From: Daejeonella sp. | GTDB lineage: Bacteria > Bacteroidota > Bacteroidia > Sphingobacteriales > Sphingobacteriaceae | NCBI RefSeq assembly: GCF_030695525.1 | Contig: NZ_JAUYSS010000041.1 | Coordinates: 1-35,478, forward strand | Reading direction: 5' to 3' | Length of the DNA stretch: 35,478 nt | In this document: positions 22,594 through 32,080 of the stretch, in pieces | How the letters are laid out: each line of letters starts with the position of its first letter | Numbering within the stretch: the stretch's first letter is position 1 | Made by a program: the position numbers and the translations under genes | The notes under the pieces: generated by a model | The model's input: the letters and a program-made list of their open reading frames with translations, nothing else | Told to the model about the DNA's origin: nothing | Databases searched by the model: none

Positions 22594-25068
22594 ATGAAAT
22601 CATTAAGTCTGATCCTCAATTTAAACGAGGTAGGAATGCAGGATCTTGAAATTGTTGGCGGTAAAAACGCCTCTCTGGGTGAAATGATCCAAAACCTTAC
22701 AAAACTGGGTGTAGCCATACCCGGGGGCTTTATTATTACTGTTAAAGCCTACCGGGAATTTATCAGTTACAATAAACTCGATCAGATAATTCCGGAGATT
22801 ATTGCAGAGATGGAAGAGGGCAACATAGAATCGCTCGGTCTAACAGGAAAAAAAATCAGGACTCTCATTGAAAATGGTTCCTTCCCTATTGAATTATCCC
22901 AGGAGATTGCTCAGGCTTATCAGGCACTTTCTGATCATTACGGACAATTTAATGTCGATGTTGCTGTACGTTCTTCTGCTACAGCCGAAGATCTGCCGGA
23001 TGCTTCATTTGCTGGTCAGCAGGAAACTTATCTCAATATTTGTGGTCAGTCGGCATTACTTGTTGCGATCCGAAATTGCTTTGCTTCACTCTTCACTGAC
23101 CGGGCCCTGAGCTACCGCGAAAACCTGAACTTCGATCATTTTCAGATTGGACTTTCTGTTTGTATCCAGAAAATGGTACGCTCCGATCTGGCGGCTTCAG
23201 GTGTCGCATTTTCGCTGGATACCGAAAGCGGGTTCAGGGAGGCCATAATCATCAATGCATCCTATGGACTGGGGGAGTTAATTGTTCAGGGAGCTGTCTC
23301 TCCTGATGAATTCATTGTATTCAAGCCGGCCTTGAAAAATGGATTCCATGCTTTGATTGAAAAAAAACTGGGTAATAAAAACAGAAAAATGGTATATGGT
23401 AAATCGAAGGAGGAACGTGTAAAAACCATTGCAGTAGAACAAGCAGCACAGGATCTCTTCTGCATAAGCGACGAGATGGCTCTTCAACTCTCAAAATGGA
23501 TTCTCTTAATTGAGGATCATTACTCAGCAAAAAAGGGCGGATGGTGCCCAATGGATATAGAATGGGCTATTGATGGAATTAGCGGAGAGTTGTTTATTGT
23601 TCAGGCCAGGCCTGAAACTGTACACTCCCGCAAGAAAACAGGAATGATTACTGAATACAGCATTTCAGACAAGTACCGCGAAGAAAAGGTAATTCTGAAA
23701 GGAATTGCTGTTGGTGATAAAATAGCAGGAGGTAAGGTTCATATTCTTAATAATCTGAAGGCAGGGGAAATTCATCTTGCCGATTTTCAAAAGGGCGATA
23801 TCCTGGTAACTGACATGACTGACCCTGACTGGGAACCGATCATGAAACATGCTGCAGCCATCATTACAAATAAAGGAGGACGGACATGTCATGCAGCTAT
23901 TGTCGCCCGCGAAATGGGGGTACCGGCAATAGTTGGCTGTGGTAATGCAACTGCTATTCTGCAAAACGGTCAGATAGTTACAGCATCATGTGCCGAAGGT
24001 GATGCCGGCATCGTTTACGAAGGACTAATTCCCTTTAAAAAACAGGAATTCGATTTATCAGAACTCCCCGAAACAATTACTCCGATTATGCTCAATGTTG
24101 CTTCACCGGATACGGCCTTCCATTATTCACATTTCCCCAACAAAGGAGTTGGCCTTGCAAGGGAAGAGTTCATTATCAATAATTATATTAATGTGCATCC
24201 AATGGCCTTATTGAAACATAAGCATTTGCATGACCCTGAATTAAGCAGCAAAATCCAATCCATGATTAGGGGATTCAAGGATGAGGAAGCTTATTTTGTT
24301 GACAAACTCTCCTTTGGCATTGCCCGTATCGGGGCGGCATTTTATCCTAATAAGGTCATTGTGCGATTCTCCGACTTTAAAAGCAACGAATACATGAACC
24401 TCCTGGGTGGAAAATATTTTGAACCGCACGAAGAAAATCCTATGATCGGCTGGCGGGGTGCATCCAGGTATTATTCGGCAGAATATAAAGAGGCATTCGG
24501 ACTTGAATGTAAAGCAATCAACAAAGTGAGGGAAAGTATGGGACTGGATAATATTATTGTAATGATCCCATTCTGCAGAACACCAAAAGAATTATTACAG
24601 GTCTATGAAGTAATGGAAGAATATGGATTAAAAAGAGGGGAAAATGGCCTTGAAGTTTATCTGATGGCAGAACTGCCTTCCAATATAATTCTGGCAGAAC
24701 AATTTGCAAAGCATATCGATGGATTTTCAATCGGCTCAAATGATCTGACACAACTTGTACTCGGACTTGACAGGGATTCTTCACTGGTTGCCCATTTATA
24801 TGATGAAAGAAACGAAGCAGTAAAATCTATGATAAGTTCAGTGATACAGACTGCAAAAAGAATGGGTGTCAAAGTTGGAATTTGCGGACAAGGCCCTTCG
24901 GACTTTCCTGATTTTGCAAAATTCCTGGTTGAAGAAGGTATTGACACCATCTCGGTTACACCAGATTCATTCTTCAAAACTGTGCAGGCCATTTATGAAA
25001 TTGAAAATAAGCTCTCAATGGAGAATGAACTGCCCACTTTAAAAGATCGCTTGTTAAGTGTAGTTTAG
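22594..25068 (+). CDS. ppsA: Phosphoenolpyruvate synthase
   Basis: This 824-residue cytoplasmic enzyme converts pyruvate and ATP to phosphoenolpyruvate, AMP and phosphate for gluconeogenesis. The N-terminal nucleotide-binding domain opens with VGGKNASLGEM (residues 21-31) and has VAVRSSATAEDLPDASFAGQ. The mobile domain carries GGRTCHAAIVARE with the phospho-accepting histidine at about 433. The C-terminal PEP-binding barrel has IGSNDLTQLVLGLDRD and GICGQGPSDFPDF with the catalytic cysteine. Length and motif order match the family. The start follows a possible -7 element (TAGATTTG, 22565-22572) without a clear partner. The AraC gene is divergent. Confidence 0.92.
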   Translation: MKSLSLILNLNEVGMQDLEIVGGKNASLGEMIQNLTKLGVAIPGGFIITVKAYREFISYNKLDQIIPEIIAEMEEGNIESLGLTGKKIRTLIENGSFPIELSQEIAQAYQALSDHYGQFNVDVAVRSSATAEDLPDASFAGQQETYLNICGQSALLVAIRNCFASLFTDRALSYRENLNFDHFQIGLSVCIQKMVRSDLAASGVAFSLDTESGFREAIIINASYGLGELIVQGAVSPDEFIVFKPALKNGFHALIEKKLGNKNRKMVYGKSKEERVKTIAVEQAAQDLFCISDEMALQLSKWILLIEDHYSAKKGGWCPMDIEWAIDGISGELFIVQARPETVHSRKKTGMITEYSISDKYREEKVILKGIAVGDKIAGGKVHILNNLKAGEIHLADFQKGDILVTDMTDPDWEPIMKHAAAIITNKGGRTCHAAIVAREMGVPAIVGCGNATAILQNGQIVTASCAEGDAGIVYEGLIPFKKQEFDLSELPETITPIMLNVASPDTAFHYSHFPNKGVGLAREEFIINNYINVHPMALLKHKHLHDPELSSKIQSMIRGFKDEEAYFVDKLSFGIARIGAAFYPNKVIVRFSDFKSNEYMNLLGGKYFEPHEENPMIGWRGASRYYSAEYKEAFGLECKAINKVRESMGLDNIIVMIPFCRTPKELLQVYEVMEEYGLKRGENGLEVYLMAELPSNIILAEQFAKHIDGFSIGSNDLTQLVLGLDRDSSLVAHLYDERNEAVKSMISSVIQTAKRMGVKVGICGQGPSDFPDFAKFLVEEGIDTISVTPDSFFKTVQAIYEIENKLSMENELPTLKDRLLSVV

Positions 25069-25303
25069 TATAAGGCAAAAACAATCATAAACATTATCAG
25101 TGTATTTTACCAGGCAGGGCTATTTATGCGGGCTCCATAAAATACTTTTTTGGACAATCCTTCAACCATTCAGAAAGGTTCCTTCAATAAGCATATTGAT
25201 GATCGGGATCTTTTTATAATGCCAGGCAGTTCCTACATTTGTTCGATCACAAAAAAATTTTATTGGTATATAAATTGTACTGATATTGTGAGAAAAACCT
25301 GAT

Positions 25304-25969
25304 ATGGAAGACAAAAACGGACTTGAACCAGCATTCTTTTGTGTGCCGGATATTACAGGTTTTACAAAATTTATTGCCACTGCTGATATTAATTTTACTA
25401 AAAACGTCATTCCGGCACTCCTCCGAAAACTTATTGAATGCAATATTTTGAAAATGAAGATCGGGGAAATTGAAGGGGATGCGATATTTTTTTATAAAAC
25501 GGGCCGATTGCCGTCGGTTGGCAAAGTTGCAGAGCAATGCAAGATCATTTATCAGACATTTTCCGATTTTATAGGTTCAGTAGAACAATCTGATCCGGAA
25601 AATTATGATCTGTATCTCGCAGACAGCCAGTTGGGCCTCAAAATAATCATCCATTATGGCCATATTAGTACTGCCAATATTAAAGGCCGTATTAAATTGC
25701 TGGGATCAGATGTTATTATTGCCCATAAACTGCTTAAGAATGCCATTGAAGACTACAACTATATACTTTTAACAGACAAATACCTGTCCAAAATAAAGGA
25801 CAGACAAAACCTTGAACAATGGTTCCATTGGGAGAAGCTTCGCACAGGCATGGAAGTTTATGAATATATGGGTGAAGTGGGATACCGCTACATTACTCTT
25901 GATGACATGACCTTTATGATGGATGTCAAACTTTCTCCAGTATTAAGGTCTAATAAGAAAACATCATAA
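25304..25969 (+). CDS. DUF2652 protein with class III nucleotidyl-cyclase-like fold
   Basis: This 221-residue protein aligns by eye with class III cyclase catalytic domains. CVPDITGFTKF carries D16 where the first metal aspartate sits, GEIEGDAIFFY carries D59 for the second, and IIIHYGHISTANIKGR...LLGSDVIIAHKLL matches the GIHxG...GDxVNxAxR region. In that last motif the usual Asn and Arg that stabilise the transition state read I and K, so activity is uncertain. DUF2652 proteins have no established role. The 3' end overlaps by 20 bases the convergent gene for an HD-PycTM protein, whose domains belong to cyclic-nucleotide signalling. A cytoplasmic cyclase or nucleotide sensor is inferred. Confidence 0.7.
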   Translation: MEDKNGLEPAFFCVPDITGFTKFIATADINFTKNVIPALLRKLIECNILKMKIGEIEGDAIFFYKTGRLPSVGKVAEQCKIIYQTFSDFIGSVEQSDPENYDLYLADSQLGLKIIIHYGHISTANIKGRIKLLGSDVIIAHKLLKNAIEDYNYILLTDKYLSKIKDRQNLEQWFHWEKLRTGMEVYEYMGEVGYRYITLDDMTFMMDVKLSPVLRSNKKTS

Positions 25970-27134
25970 TTACAACGAACCCTACGATACAGATTACCAT
26001 CCCAAACATAAATATATTATAAGACCAGCTCAGGTATCTGTATTTCTTTACCAATACACTACCCAGATAGTATATATCCACAGACATACTGTTATATAAT
26101 TCTTGCTTTTCTTTCTTGAGCTCTTCAATACGATCAACGAATTCCTTCAACTGTAATTGAGCAAAATTTCCAAAGAACAAGATACTGCTATCTTTTTTGT
26201 TCAGTTCGAATTTTTCCTTATTGGTCACATTTGGTCTGGCTGATAATATGGCAAAAACCACAGTCAGTAAACTGGTTAACAGCAGGAATGCCATTGGAAA
26301 AACAAACCTTAAACTGCTGAATTCATTCTGAGTTGAAAAAGTAAAGCCTGTACCAAAGAGTGTAATCACAATTGAAATAATGATTGTATTAATACTGATC
26401 ATCATATTCGCCTTATTATCCGCTATTGAAGTCAGATTGATATGATAATCGTAGACAGAACGGTAAAGAGTTTCAATCCCTCTCCCTTCTTTAACGGGCT
26501 TTCCAAGGGTCTTTTCTGCCTCTTTAATCCCTTTAGATTTGTTTTCTTCTATTTTCTTGCGTTGTTTTATGATATTCTCTAATCTCTGCTCATTATATTT
26601 TAATACTGCTTCCTCTGTTTTAAAATTTGTATCAATAAGAAATTTGAGTTGGGTCTGCGCCCATTCTTCATCTGTATAAGTTTTATTCAGGATACGTTCC
26701 CACTCGATCTTCAACAGCTCGGCACGGGTGTTAAAATTCTTACTGCCTAAACTAATGTAATCAGCATCGTGAAGAATTTCCTGCATAGAACCGTCAGGAA
26801 CATTCTCGAATTTAGTAGATAAGATCAGCGCCTCTATCTCACTTATACTATCCTCCGGATAGTGCCCCTGAAGATAAACCTTCATTAATTTGACACTTTC
26901 CTCTTCATGCCCCTGATAGGTATTTATATATCCCGTATCATGAAACCATGCTGCCAGCATGAGTACCTCATAATCACGACTAGTCATATTATAGGACTTT
27001 GAAAGCTTCTTACAAGCCTTTACAGTCATTTCAGTATGATTAAAATTATGATAAACAAAATCATTTGGAAGTTTATCCCTGAACAGGTTGAAAACATACT
27101 CCTCTGCGTCTTTAACAATTGTATTATTCTTCAT
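25950..27134 (-). CDS. HD-domain phosphodiesterase fused to a Pycsar-type membrane effector (PycTM)
   Basis: This 394-residue protein starts with an HD hydrolase domain (1-190): FNHTEM with H33, FHDTGY with H65 and D66, GHEEES with H76, and LHDADY with D123, a complete metal site. A helical linker is followed by YRSVYDYHINLTSIADNKAN and membrane helices at about 240-263, 277-300 and 371-393. This is the PycTM/DUF5706 membrane module found in Pycsar anti-phage effectors, which respond to cCMP or cUMP. HD plus PycTM proteins are common in Sphingobacteriaceae and may be housekeeping. The HD part could hydrolyse the signal that the membrane part senses. It is convergent with the DUF2652 gene. Confidence 0.75.
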   Translation of the reverse strand: MKNNTIVKDAEEYVFNLFRDKLPNDFVYHNFNHTEMTVKACKKLSKSYNMTSRDYEVLMLAAWFHDTGYINTYQGHEEESVKLMKVYLQGHYPEDSISEIEALILSTKFENVPDGSMQEILHDADYISLGSKNFNTRAELLKIEWERILNKTYTDEEWAQTQLKFLIDTNFKTEEAVLKYNEQRLENIIKQRKKIEENKSKGIKEAEKTLGKPVKEGRGIETLYRSVYDYHINLTSIADNKANMMISINTIIISIVITLFGTGFTFSTQNEFSSLRFVFPMAFLLLTSLLTVVFAILSARPNVTNKEKFELNKKDSSILFFGNFAQLQLKEFVDRIEELKKEKQELYNSMSVDIYYLGSVLVKKYRYLSWSYNIFMFGMVICIVGFVVIMMFSY

Positions 27135-27336
27135 GTGTATTTTTAATAGTTAGGGTAATACAGCCTGTATGGGTATAAATTGATTTTGTTTTAATTGCGT
27201 TAAGTCCATTCTGGTTTAAAAAAAAAGATCAAACCATATCTAAACAGAAAAAACTATGCCACCTTGTGCAATAATTTTTTTTTTTTGCTCCTTTTGGTAT
27301 GATTATAGCAAATAATCAATACCTAACAGTTCTAAA

Positions 27337-28239
27337 ATGTACAAATATTTTATCCTCATTGGGGCAATAGCCCTTCTTTCATGCAATAACCCTATTAAAG
27401 ATAATAATGCCGATAAAGAAAATAATAATAAAGTAATAACTCCAAAAGAAAACACAGTATATGACCTGCCGGAAGAGCTAAGTGAAATTTCAGGGATCAC
27501 ATTTCTAAATGATTCTGTGGTGGTAGCTATACAAGATGAAGATGGAATACTTTTTTATTACAATATAAACCAGAACAGCATCATAAAAAAACAAGCCTTT
27601 GGGAAAAAGGATGATTATGAAGACCTGGTTAAGGCCGGTAAGGATATGTATACGATTACCAGCAAAGGACTTATTCATGAGATCAAGGATTTCGAATCTT
27701 CAAAACCGGTTATCAGATCATTTAAGACACCTTTTTCAAAAGAAAATGATATCGAAGGGCTGGCCTATGACGCTAAGAATCATCGCTTGCTTATTGCCCC
27801 AAAGGAAGCCGGCCTGGATATGGATAAAACCACCAAAGAGATTTATGCTTTTGACCTCAAAACAATGACGCTTCAAACCACACCCGTGTATACCATTCAT
27901 CTACCCGAAATAGAGGCGCAGTTTGAAGGGGATGCACTTGAGGAAAGCTCGAAGAAATTCTTAAAAGCACTGGGCAATCAGAACATGAACAAGGTTTTTC
28001 GTTCTTCTGCAATTACAATCAACGAAACAACAGGAGAAACATTTATTCTTTCGGTCATTAACGGACTTATAATTGTTTTAACTCCAGAGGGCATTCTTAA
28101 AAAGCTTATTAAGCTGTCCGGCCCTGAGTACAAGCAACCTGAAGGAATTGCTTTTTCACCCAATGGTAAGCTTTATATTTCCAATGAAGGAAATAAATCA
28201 GGAATCGGAAATATTATCGAGCTTAAACATGAGAACTAA
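27337..28239 (+). CDS. SdiA-regulated-domain lipoprotein (beta-propeller-like)
   Basis: This 300-residue lipoprotein begins MYKYFILIGAIALLSC, with lipidation at C16 and an Asn/Lys-rich linker. The mature part has the repeated motifs of the SdiA-regulated/esterase-like phytase propeller family: LPEELSEISGITFL, NDIEGLAYDAKNHRLLIAPKE, FEGDALEESSKKF, and YKQPEGIAFSPNGKLYISNEG near the end. Binding of phosphorylated or sugar ligands is possible, but no activity is established. Its stop lies inside the next gene (11-base overlap), so the two are translationally coupled and probably work together at the cell envelope. The upstream gap of 200 bases contains a run of 12 T. Confidence 0.8.
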   Translation: MYKYFILIGAIALLSCNNPIKDNNADKENNNKVITPKENTVYDLPEELSEISGITFLNDSVVVAIQDEDGILFYYNINQNSIIKKQAFGKKDDYEDLVKAGKDMYTITSKGLIHEIKDFESSKPVIRSFKTPFSKENDIEGLAYDAKNHRLLIAPKEAGLDMDKTTKEIYAFDLKTMTLQTTPVYTIHLPEIEAQFEGDALEESSKKFLKALGNQNMNKVFRSSAITINETTGETFILSVINGLIIVLTPEGILKKLIKLSGPEYKQPEGIAFSPNGKLYISNEGNKSGIGNIIELKHEN

Positions 28240-31200
28240 ATATCTGGGTGGTTTCCTTTTACTGTTTAGCACAATTATTCTGAATGCATGTACCAGTTTA
28301 AAACCCTTTTACGATAAAACGCAGCGGGGTTGGGAAACTGCAAACAGTCCTGACACTTTAAAGCTTAAATATTCGGTATTCCTGATCGGGGATGGGGGTA
28401 TTCCTGAAAAGGACAGACAGGAACCGGTATTAAAGCTTTTACAAACCCAGATATTTCACAAAGACACCACAAGAGTCCATTTTGTAACTGATACCGGAAT
28501 AGTAAATAATTCTCACCCGGAAGATGTGGTAATCTTTCTTGGGGATAATATTTATCAGACTGGTTTGCCTGAAGCTGATGCCCCGGATCGCGGGGAAAAA
28601 GAGCGCAGGATCAATGAACAAATGAACGTAGTAAAAGATTTCAGGGGGCGCAAAATATTTGTTCCGGGAAACCACGACTGGAATGAAAGCCGGGTTGGCG
28701 GACTTGCGGCAATAAACCGACAGGAGGAATATATTGAACAATATCTGAATTCTGGTGATGTGCTGATGCCCAGCAATGGCTGCGGAGGTCCCGTAGAACT
28801 CCAGTTAAACAATGACCTTGTTGTGATTGCGATCGACTCGGAATGGTGGCTGACCAAGCACGATAAATCACTTGCACCAGATAACGGCTGTACCACATCA
28901 AGCCGGCTTGAAGTTATACAGCAGATCCAGGATATAATCCTGCGTAATAAAGGAAAACATATCATCCTTGCACAGCATCATCCGCTGTTCAGTAACGGCC
29001 GCCACGGAGGTTATTACACACTTAGGGATTATTTGTTTCCATTGACCCTTTTACGCGATAATTATTATATCCCTTTACCTATAATTGGTGCCATCTATCC
29101 GCTCATGCGCCAGTATGGGGTATCCAGGCAGGATTTGTCGAATAAAGATTATCAGCAACTCAAAAGAGGACTTCTATCTGTTCTGGAAGATCAACAAAAT
29201 ATTGTGATTGCCAGCGGACACGAGCATGCCTTGCAGTTCAATAAGTACAAGGATATAAATCATATTGTAAGTGGTGCAGGTGCAAAATCAACTTCAATGA
29301 TAAAGGGGAATGATGCATTATTTTCATATGGTGGCGGTGGAATGAAGGGCTTTGCCCGGTTAAATTACTACAATAATGGACAGGCCTGGCTCGAATTCTG
29401 GGAACCCATTGGGGATGGCTCGACAGGCAAAGTAGTGTACAGGACACCACTCTATGCGATTCCGGCAAAAGCAGAGGAAAAAACTGCAGAGGAAAAAATA
29501 ATCAGCTATGCTGATAGCAGCAAATTAGTTATTGCAGGTGATACCTTTAAAGCCGGCAAGTTTAAACGGTATTTATTTGGAGAACATTACAGGGATACCT
29601 GGGCGATTCCTATCAATGTGAAATATTTGGATATGAATACATTCGGAGGCGGATTAACTCCTATCAAGCTTGGGGGCGGCAAGCAAACAACCAGCCTTCA
29701 GTTACAAGGGAAAGATGAAAACCTGTATCAGTTCCGTACCGTAGCTAAAAACCCCACTGCTTTGCTTCCTAAAGGATTTCTAAAAACATTTGCCGAGGAT
29801 CTGATACAGGATCAGATCTCATCAGCACATCCATACGGAGCTTTAATGATACCGGATATGGCAAAAGCTATTGGGATTTATCATACTACCCCTGAGTTGG
29901 TCTATATGCCTTACTCCACTTTACTGGGACCGTATATACAGCAGGTTGGAGGCAAACTAGGGATTATTGAAGTAAGGCCGGATGAGGATCTTTCTGACTT
30001 CAATTCGTTCGGAAATGCGAAAAATGCTGTGGGAACCCCAAAAATGTATGAAAAAATACGAAAAGACAATGATAATGAAGTTGATCAGATCATGTTCCTG
30101 AAATCAAGGCTTTTTGACATACTAATCGGCGATTGGGACAGGCATGAAGATCAGTGGAGATGGGGTGAATTCGAAAAAGAAAATGGAGTTCTTTACCGTC
30201 CTATTCCAAGAGACCGGGATCAGGCCTTCACCAAATTTGACGGTTTGATTCCCCGTTTGATAACCAATGTATTACCTGACATTCAATCATTTGAAAGCAA
30301 AATCGGTGATCCTGCTGAACTTTCCATTGCCGCCCGAAATCTCGACAGAAATCTGCTTAATGAATTATCTCTTGACGACTGGAACAGAATTACTATTCAG
30401 TTACAGGCAGATCTTACCGATGACATAATTGAAACAGCAGTAAAAAAAATGCCTGCAGAAGTGTTTAAGGAAGCAGGCGCCGAAATTATATCCAAACTTA
30501 AATCCAGACGCGGACAACTGCTCTCAGTGGCCAATGAATACTATAAAGTATTGGCCAGGGAAGTAACCGTGATCGGCTCCGATAAAAAAGAGTTCTTTAA
30601 GGTCGAAAGGTTTGAACGCACTACCCGACTTACTATTCACAAGATTGATTCAAACGATCATGTAAGCCGCCCCTTATATTACCGCACATTTCAGAATTCA
30701 GAAACCAAAGAACTTAACTTATTTGCTTTAGACGGACGTGATAGCATATTGATTATTGGTTCTACCAGAATTGGCGACATTAAAGTGCGTGTAGTTGGAG
30801 GAGAAAAAAATGATTCATTCACTGACAATTCAAGCAGTGGAAGGACTTTCTATTATGATCTGAAGACTGAGAACAATACTATAAAAACAGGTCCTAACAC
30901 CGCATTGCGTTTATCCGACCATCCTTATATTAATGATTATAGTGAAAACACATTTTACTATGATAAAAACGGAATAAAGCCATCTTTTGACTATAATGCT
31001 GAAGATGGACTTTTCTTAGGAGGTGGCTATGGTATGAGACATTATGGTTTCAGAAAATTCCCTTATAGTTTTGACCAAAGCCTGACCGGAAATTACGCAC
31101 CTAAGACCAGGGCTTTTACTGTGCATTATGACGCAAATTTTTATTCATTGTTTGCAAAGAATATGGATGTGGTATTCAGGGCACATCTTAATGCCCCAAA

Positions 31201-32002
31201 ATACACTTTCAATTACTATGGCGAGGGTAATTCAACACTCAATATTGATGATAATATTACCTACTACAGAGTTCGAACCAAGAACCTGAGTCTTGCAGCA
31301 TTTCTTCAATACCGGTTTACCCAGGCATTCAAAGTTGGAATTGGTCCGGGATACGAATTTTTCAGAGTTGAAAAGCCTGCCGAGCGCTATGTCAGTACTC
31401 TCTTATTCCCTGACAGAGATGATATTGCAGAGCCCTCCCGATATGGAACAATACGAAGCTATGCAAATATCGATTTTGTAAATAATAAATTGTTTCCAAC
31501 TTCTGGTGTTCGCTGGAAGAACGAAATCAATTTTTTCAATGAATTTGAAAACACTAAACACCGTTACCTGCAACTAAATTCCGACCTGTCATTTTATGCA
31601 ACCCCAAATTTTGAATTTCCGGTAACTGTAGCAATCAGAATCGGAGCATCCGCAAATATTGGAGAATATAAATTCTTCCAGGCCAATTCACTGGGCGGCA
31701 ATACAAATTTAAGAGGCTTCCGGAATAATCGATTCTCAGGAAGGTCATATCTTTACCAAAACACCGAGGCAAGGTTTAAAGTGGCCCATTTCAGAAACTA
31801 TATTTTTACAGGGGATATGGGATTGTTCGGATTTTTTGACTCAGGAAGGGTGTATTCTGACCTTCCTGAAAGAAGTACCTGGCACAAAGGATACGGCCCG
31901 GGAGTTTGGCTTAATTTCTATGACAAAATTTTGGTATCAAGCGGCTATGGCTTCTCAAAGGAAGGGCACTACCTGACACTTAAAACCGGCCTGTCATTTT
32001 AA
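28229..32002 (+). CDS. Giant lipoprotein: metallophosphatase, kinase-like middle region, BamA/TamA-like barrel
   Basis: The start at ATG 28229 gives MRTKYLGGFLLLFSTIILNA and a lipobox cysteine at residue 21; an upstream in-frame start at 28148 would destroy it. Residues about 48-340 are a metallophosphatase with all metal motifs: LIGDGG, FLGDNIYQTG, PGNHDWNES, AQHHPLFS and SGHEHALQF. Residues about 400-770 include FDILIGDWDRHEDQWRW (about 628-644) and PRDRDQAF, which resemble the catalytic and metal loops of Fam20/HipA-type kinase folds. From about 860 to 1257 is a beta barrel of BamA/TamA type (NTNLRGFRNNRFSGRSYLY) ending in phenylalanine. It is coupled to the SdiA-regulated-type lipoprotein gene upstream. 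Total length 1257 residues. Confidence 0.8.
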   Translation: MRTKYLGGFLLLFSTIILNACTSLKPFYDKTQRGWETANSPDTLKLKYSVFLIGDGGIPEKDRQEPVLKLLQTQIFHKDTTRVHFVTDTGIVNNSHPEDVVIFLGDNIYQTGLPEADAPDRGEKERRINEQMNVVKDFRGRKIFVPGNHDWNESRVGGLAAINRQEEYIEQYLNSGDVLMPSNGCGGPVELQLNNDLVVIAIDSEWWLTKHDKSLAPDNGCTTSSRLEVIQQIQDIILRNKGKHIILAQHHPLFSNGRHGGYYTLRDYLFPLTLLRDNYYIPLPIIGAIYPLMRQYGVSRQDLSNKDYQQLKRGLLSVLEDQQNIVIASGHEHALQFNKYKDINHIVSGAGAKSTSMIKGNDALFSYGGGGMKGFARLNYYNNGQAWLEFWEPIGDGSTGKVVYRTPLYAIPAKAEEKTAEEKIISYADSSKLVIAGDTFKAGKFKRYLFGEHYRDTWAIPINVKYLDMNTFGGGLTPIKLGGGKQTTSLQLQGKDENLYQFRTVAKNPTALLPKGFLKTFAEDLIQDQISSAHPYGALMIPDMAKAIGIYHTTPELVYMPYSTLLGPYIQQVGGKLGIIEVRPDEDLSDFNSFGNAKNAVGTPKMYEKIRKDNDNEVDQIMFLKSRLFDILIGDWDRHEDQWRWGEFEKENGVLYRPIPRDRDQAFTKFDGLIPRLITNVLPDIQSFESKIGDPAELSIAARNLDRNLLNELSLDDWNRITIQLQADLTDDIIETAVKKMPAEVFKEAGAEIISKLKSRRGQLLSVANEYYKVLAREVTVIGSDKKEFFKVERFERTTRLTIHKIDSNDHVSRPLYYRTFQNSETKELNLFALDGRDSILIIGSTRIGDIKVRVVGGEKNDSFTDNSSSGRTFYYDLKTENNTIKTGPNTALRLSDHPYINDYSENTFYYDKNGIKPSFDYNAEDGLFLGGGYGMRHYGFRKFPYSFDQSLTGNYAPKTRAFTVHYDANFYSLFAKNMDVVFRAHLNAPKYTFNYYGEGNSTLNIDDNITYYRVRTKNLSLAAFLQYRFTQAFKVGIGPGYEFFRVEKPAERYVSTLLFPDRDDIAEPSRYGTIRSYANIDFVNNKLFPTSGVRWKNEINFFNEFENTKHRYLQLNSDLSFYATPNFEFPVTVAIRIGASANIGEYKFFQANSLGGNTNLRGFRNNRFSGRSYLYQNTEARFKVAHFRNYIFTGDMGLFGFFDSGRVYSDLPERSTWHKGYGPGVWLNFYDKILVSSGYGFSKEGHYLTLKTGLSF

Positions 32003-32020
32003 ACTCTTTAATGAACAGTA

Positions 32021-32056
32021 AAAAAAAATGCAGCATTTTCATGCTGCATTTTTTTT
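32021..32056. terminator. Bidirectional terminator
   Basis: AATGCAGCA-TTTTCA-TGCTGCATT forms a perfect 9-bp stem with an A run on one side and a T run on the other. It lies between the convergent barrel-lipoprotein and subtilisin genes and serves both. Confidence 0.9.
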
Positions 32057-32080
32057 AGATGATAATTTTATCTCGATATT

